Source of the DNA: Saxidomus purpurata
Lineage: Eukaryota > Mollusca > Bivalvia > Venerida > Veneridae
Length of the DNA stretch: 64,000 nt
Assembly (NCBI GenBank): GCA_022818135.1
Contig: JAFMSR010000009.1
Location: forward strand, 25,617,070 to 25,681,069
Reading direction: 5' to 3'
Part shown: positions 56,401 to 62,400 of the stretch, one piece after another
Layout: the number at the start of each line of letters is the position of its first letter
Numbering within the stretch: position 1 is the first letter of the stretch
The notes under the pieces: model-generated
Database searches by the model: none
Seen by the model: the letters and a program-made list of their open reading frames with translations, nothing else
Told to the model about the DNA's origin: nothing
Position numbers and translations under genes: made by a program

Positions 56401-59400
56401 TTTACCGTGCACCCCTAGCAAATTGTTAAATAGCTATTAGTTGGGATCTAAAACTTAAGCATTTCATCGCCCACAAAATACATAGAGATTAATGACCCAT
56501 CAATATTAATGCTTTTGTAGTATACATACTGTTACATGCATAACAATCAAATAGTAATTGGAGCAATTTCAGTCTCCTTTCGGCAAAGAATTTGTATTTG
56601 GTGAAGAAATTTGAAAAAATAACTCACATTGGGGCATGTAGACAGGGAAAGAAAATACTACGTTATTATTACAGGAGGGCCTAGTTTAGTGCCCATATTT
56701 TACCAAAATTTGGTATATTTTAGCTGAAAATATTTGTATTACAGAGGACGATCCATGTGCCAAATTTGGTACGTGTTCACAGAGATGTGTATATGATGAG
56801 AACAGAAAGCCATATTGCAAGTGTGACATCACATACAAGGAGACGAGGGATTCAAACAACAACACAATCTGCAACCCAAAAGGTATTGTAAACAGTACAA
56901 CGTGTGTGCTGCGGCTTGAACAGACACATAGAAGAAATAAGAAATTTAGGCATTAGAGGAATTAAACTTAAATACTCAGTATACACGTGTAAATGAGAAA
57001 ATGTATGCTGACACTTTTCGGTAAATACATTGTATGGTCAAACCTGTGTTAAACACCACCTCTGAATAAAGACCACCATGTGAATACAGACCAGCCTGTG
57101 AATACAGACCAGCCTGTGAATACAGACCACCCTATGAATACAGACCAGCAGGGAGAAAACTGTGCTCTATTAAAATATGGTATACACACCTGTGCATAAA
57201 GACCATCCATCAACAAAGACCCCTTAAGCTTCTTCCCGAGAGTGGTCTTTGTTCACAGGTTTGACTGTTATAAGAAAGTGAAAAATGACACATTTCTTCC
57301 GTCTTTGAGTATAGATGTTTTACTATGTGATAATATATCCGTTGATATTTCTTTGTGTTTCCAGGGGATACAGCAGTGCTGGTATTTGCTGATGAGGACA
57401 AGGTCTACGAGCAGAAAGTGATAGACACATACACTGAGGAATCTGCTGCCAGGAGAGTAAGTGACATTCATTCTATATCAAGTAATTCCTTATGGTCTTC
57501 TCTAAATACATGCTCCCATACAAACTGACAGTGATGTCGTTAATTTCAGTCCAGTGGGTAGAGTTGCATGTGCTTATTGGTTGAGGGTCATAGGTTTAAG
57601 TCCTGCTACAGACCATGTTTGTCTCTCTATGTATCTGTTTGTTATTATACCCCCAAAACGAAGTTTAGGGGGGTATATAGGAGTCACCCGGTGGTTGGTC
57701 GGTCGGTCGGTCGGGCGGTCTGTTGCATTTTCCTTGTCCGGAGCATAACTTGAAAACTACTGGTTGGAATTCAATACAACTTCATACAATGATCAAGCAC
57801 ATTGAGAGGAAGTGCAGTGCACAAGAACTATAACTCCATCTTGACTAATAACAGAGTTATTGCCCTTTGTTAGATTTCCTTGTCCGGAGCATTACTTGAA
57901 AACTACTGGTTGGAATTCAATACATCTTCATACAATGGTCAAGCACATTGAGAGGAAGTGCAGTGCACAAGAACTATAACTCCATCTTGACTAATTACAG
58001 AGTTATTGCCCCTTGTTACTTTTCCTTGTCCGGAGCATAACTTGAAAACTACTTGTTGGAATTCAATACAACTTCATACAATGGTCAAGCACATTGAGAG
58101 GAAGTGCATTGCAGAAGAACCATAACTCCATCTTGACTAATTACAGAGTTATTGCCCTTTGTTGCTTTTCCTTGTCCGGAGCATAACTTGAAAACTACTG
58201 GTTGGAATTCAATACAATTTCATACAATGATCAAGCACAATGAGAGGAAGTGCAGTGTACAAGAACCATAACTCTATCTAGAGTATTTTCAGAGTTATTG
58301 CCCTTTGTTATTTTTTCTTCTCCAGAGCATTACTTGAAAACTACTGGTTGGAATTCAATATAACCTCATACAATGGTCAAGTACATTGAGAGGAAGTGCA
58401 GTGCACAAGAACCATAACTCCATCTTGACTCATTACAGAGTTATTGCCCTTTGTTACTTTTCCTTGTCCGCAGCATAATTCGAAAAGTACTAGTTGGAAT
58501 TCAAAACAACTTCATACAATGGTCAAGCACAATGAGAGGAAGTGCAGTGCACAGGAACCATAACTCAATCTTGACTCATTACAGAGTTATTGCCCTTTGT
58601 TACTTTTCCTTGTCCAGAGCATTATTCGAAAACTTCTGGTTGGAATTCAATACAACTTCATAAAATGGTCAAGCACATTGAGAGGAAGTGCAGTGCGAAA
58701 GAACAATAACTCTATCTTGACTCATTTCAGAGTTATTGCCCTTTGTTACTTTTCCTTGTCCGCAGCATTATTCGAAAACTATTGGTTGGAATTCAATACC
58801 ACTTCATACAATGGTCAAGCACATTGAGAGGAAGTGCAGTGTACAAGAACCATAACTCCATCTTGACAAATTACAGAGTTATTGCCAAGAACAATATCTC
58901 TTTTTAGTTTGTTTGCAAGGTATTCTGTTACTACGAACTTTCTCAGTTTATAAAGCAGTCTTTTGGGGGTATTAATCACATTTAGTGATAGCTCTAGTTA
59001 ATTTTAGGGACTTAGAGTAACTGGAATATTGTTGAAACAGGCATGGCACCCTCTATCTCTCCATTTCTCCTGTAAACAGGCAGGGTTGGTACTTCACATA
59101 TTGTAGGGTCAATATAAAATGGCCATAAAATCTGTAATTTAAATAAGCTAGGGCTGTATTGCATTCAACCCATATTGCATACAGATATACGTGGTAAGAA
59201 TGTAAGTGTGGTTTTGACCTTCAGACAACAGGTGTTTGTCCTGTACAGACTGTTCATGATCTGCACTGAGGGTAACGGCAGAATGGCTGGCTGCCAACAT
59301 GTTGAGGTAGTTACCTACATTTTTATTGTCCCTCGCATGGTATGGGATGTGTAGTGCTCCAGAAAAGTTTCATTTGATTGTTATTGTTAGGCATTGGCTT

Positions 59401-62400
59401 TAAATGATTGTGACGCGAGTCACATCAAAGGAATAAAGCTTTTCAGAAGTTGTTTTTGTATCTTGGTTTAATTTGCTTCCTTTGATACAGGTGTCGGAAA
59501 ATGCCAGCAAGATTATCTCCCTTGATGTGGACACGTCGTCCCCGAATCTTGCAGACTGGAGGATGTTCCTAATGAAGGACATGCATCTGCGTAAATCTAT
59601 CATATTGAGGATGTTCAAACAGAAGGACACAAAGAGCGATAATGACAAGAAAGACAGTAATACGAGCGGAAGGAGGAAAAGGGAAACAACTGTTGCCACT
59701 AAGGAAGAAACTTTGGTGAGGCATATTGGTTGCTACTCATTCCAATTAAAACATAGTGTTTTTGAAATAGTTCCTTGAATATTGTCAGACCATGGGGTTC
59801 CAAAGCATGAGATTTAAGAGATTTCTACTTGTTCTTAACCCTTCCCTCCCCTCAATGAAAGATAAATTAGCACATATATGTGTCATCCGCAGCATCAGCA
59901 GAGCTTTACTACTAAGAACACAATTATTTGCTATTGGTTACATTTCTAGGTCACAGGTTTGAGTGATCTTGTCGTTTGCATTTTATCACAGGATTGAGTG
60001 ATCTCATCGCTTTCATTTACAGATCACAGGATTGAGTGATCTTGTTGTTTGCATTTTATCACAGGATTGAGTGATCTCATTGCTTTCATTTACAGATCAC
60101 AGGATTAAGTGATCTCATTGTTTACATTTACAGATCACAGGTTTGAGTGATCCCAGGGGTATAGCTGTAGACTGGATTGGAAAAAATCTCTACTGGACTG
60201 ATGCCTCTACATCTAAAATAGAAATGTGTCATTATAATGGAACTTCATGTACACGAAGAAAAACAATCATAAAAGGAGATCTCTCAGAACCGTTTGCAAT
60301 TGCTGTGGATCCGAATTATGGGTAAGGAAATATCGAATTTCTTCGCATATGTTAATAGAGATATCTCTATGAATATTTGCTAGCTGCACTAAAACTTTAT
60401 TGAAAGAAAGTATCGTTTCTCCAAGAATTGAAGCAGTGCTAATAATTCTAGAATTAGAAAAAAACTGCCATCAAGTACCAGCCTGTTCATAGGACTAGTT
60501 CTGGGTCAGATTTCATTGTGCTACAGTTACGTGTTTCAGGAATTTCTCACTTTGAGGGCTGATCGTGAAATAGTCCAGTCTGCTTTCTATTTCTATATCT
60601 ACAATGTATATACAGTTTACTAGTCAATAGCAGTTAATTTAAGAACATTTTGTTATCGTCAGCATACATACATGAATGTTCTACAATATATCAGTGTATT
60701 TATGTCTTTTGGGACGTTTTTTCGGAAAATCTGTACATGTAGTAGATTGTGTACAAGATTTGTACATGCAACTGTCGAGTATAATACATGATATACTTAT
60801 TGAAGGAATATTGTGGATACACACACTTATTCTTTCGTCACTCTTTATTAAGTATGAATAGATACGACTGTCATTTTAATGGAAGGTTTTTTGACTTTTT
60901 TAGCAAAATATTTTGGACTGATAGAGGATACCCGCCAAAAATAGAATCGGCAAATCTGGACGGGTCTGGACGTACTGTGTTGGTCACAGATTTTGTTATT
61001 TGGCCAAATGGTATAACAGTGGATTACACCAATGACAGAATTTATTGGGCAGACACCAAAAGTCATACAATTGAGACAGTCACTTTGGATGGCATGGACC
61101 GACAGATAGTTAAAACATTTTCTGGTAAGATTTTTTTGTTTGTAGAGACGAGAAATTTTATCAGATTTGAGAACAAATTCTGAGGACAAATATTGTAAAT
61201 CTCTTTGAATTTGCGGGACAAAAAGTTTGAAATTTTTTAATCTCCGTGTCAATTCATGATACCATGAATTCACAAACAACAATCTCGCTGTTTCATATTG
61301 TTGTAACAATATTGATCATTTCCGGAGAAGTTTGAATTTGCAAAATTATGAATTCGCAATTGAGTGCTCTTGTGAAAATAAAGTTTTTGCCAATATTTCA
61401 TTAGTTACAGTACTAATGTCACAGAAATATATAGATCCTACTATATTTCATATTGCACCTTTATTTCAAAGTGTTTTTTTGTGATGCTCTTTCAGGAAAA
61501 CAAAAGTTCAATTTTTGTATTCATAGATATAAAATACAGATTTATTTGTGTTCTACTCTCACAGCTGATGATCCACCTTACCAGGTTGAGCTGTTCAATA
61601 ATACCCTGTATGTCACAACTTACAAGAAACGTAAAGTCCTGAAATTGCCCAAATTTAACAAAGAATCGGGGGACAAAGCGCCTGATGTTATGACAGCATC
61701 AATAATGCATATTGAAGATATTGTGATCGTCCAGAAAAGCAAGCAGATGGTGAAAAATTCAAAGGGTAAGTCATTTGTTGTACAAAGTGTTGTTATTATC
61801 ACAGACAAACAAATACACCGTACAGACACGAAACAGAACAAACAACTCACAAGTCCTAGAGTACCTTACAAGCAAACATACAGCTGCTTGCATAAAGACA
61901 AGCCAAATATCTTGGACAAACAAAGAGCATCCCTCTAGTAAAAAATAACCTGAGAATTAGAGACTACAAAATTGAAAGTTAAATTCAGCCTTCACCCAAT
62001 TAAAAGTTTTCACTTGGCATTTGTACATACCCTCTACCTTGACATAAAGATAATTTTTTTATAGGTCTTGCTTTCTTGAAAATCCTACAGTAAAGTTTCT
62101 GTAATAAAACCACCTTTCAGACCTGTTTAAAGCGGTCTTAATATCGAAGCGGTCTTTTTATCAAGATCTTTTTACTATAAAATGAGTCATTTGGTTCCGA
62201 AATGTTTGGTCTTAATATCGAGGGTAGTCCTAATATCGTGTAGTCTTATTAGCAGAACTTTACTGTATTTATTATTTTGTCTCGCGCTCACTTTATATGT
62301 ATCTTTATACTTGTTTCAGACACAAATGCGTGTAGTTCACATCCATGTCCATCCAATACACAGCTGTGTATTAACCATCCTGGTGGCAAGACTGTGAAGT

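Noticed and set aside
61766..61938. Extension of the 61565 exon to the stop at 61938
   Set aside because: A consensus donor G|gtaagt lies at 61766 and the extension has no propeller features.
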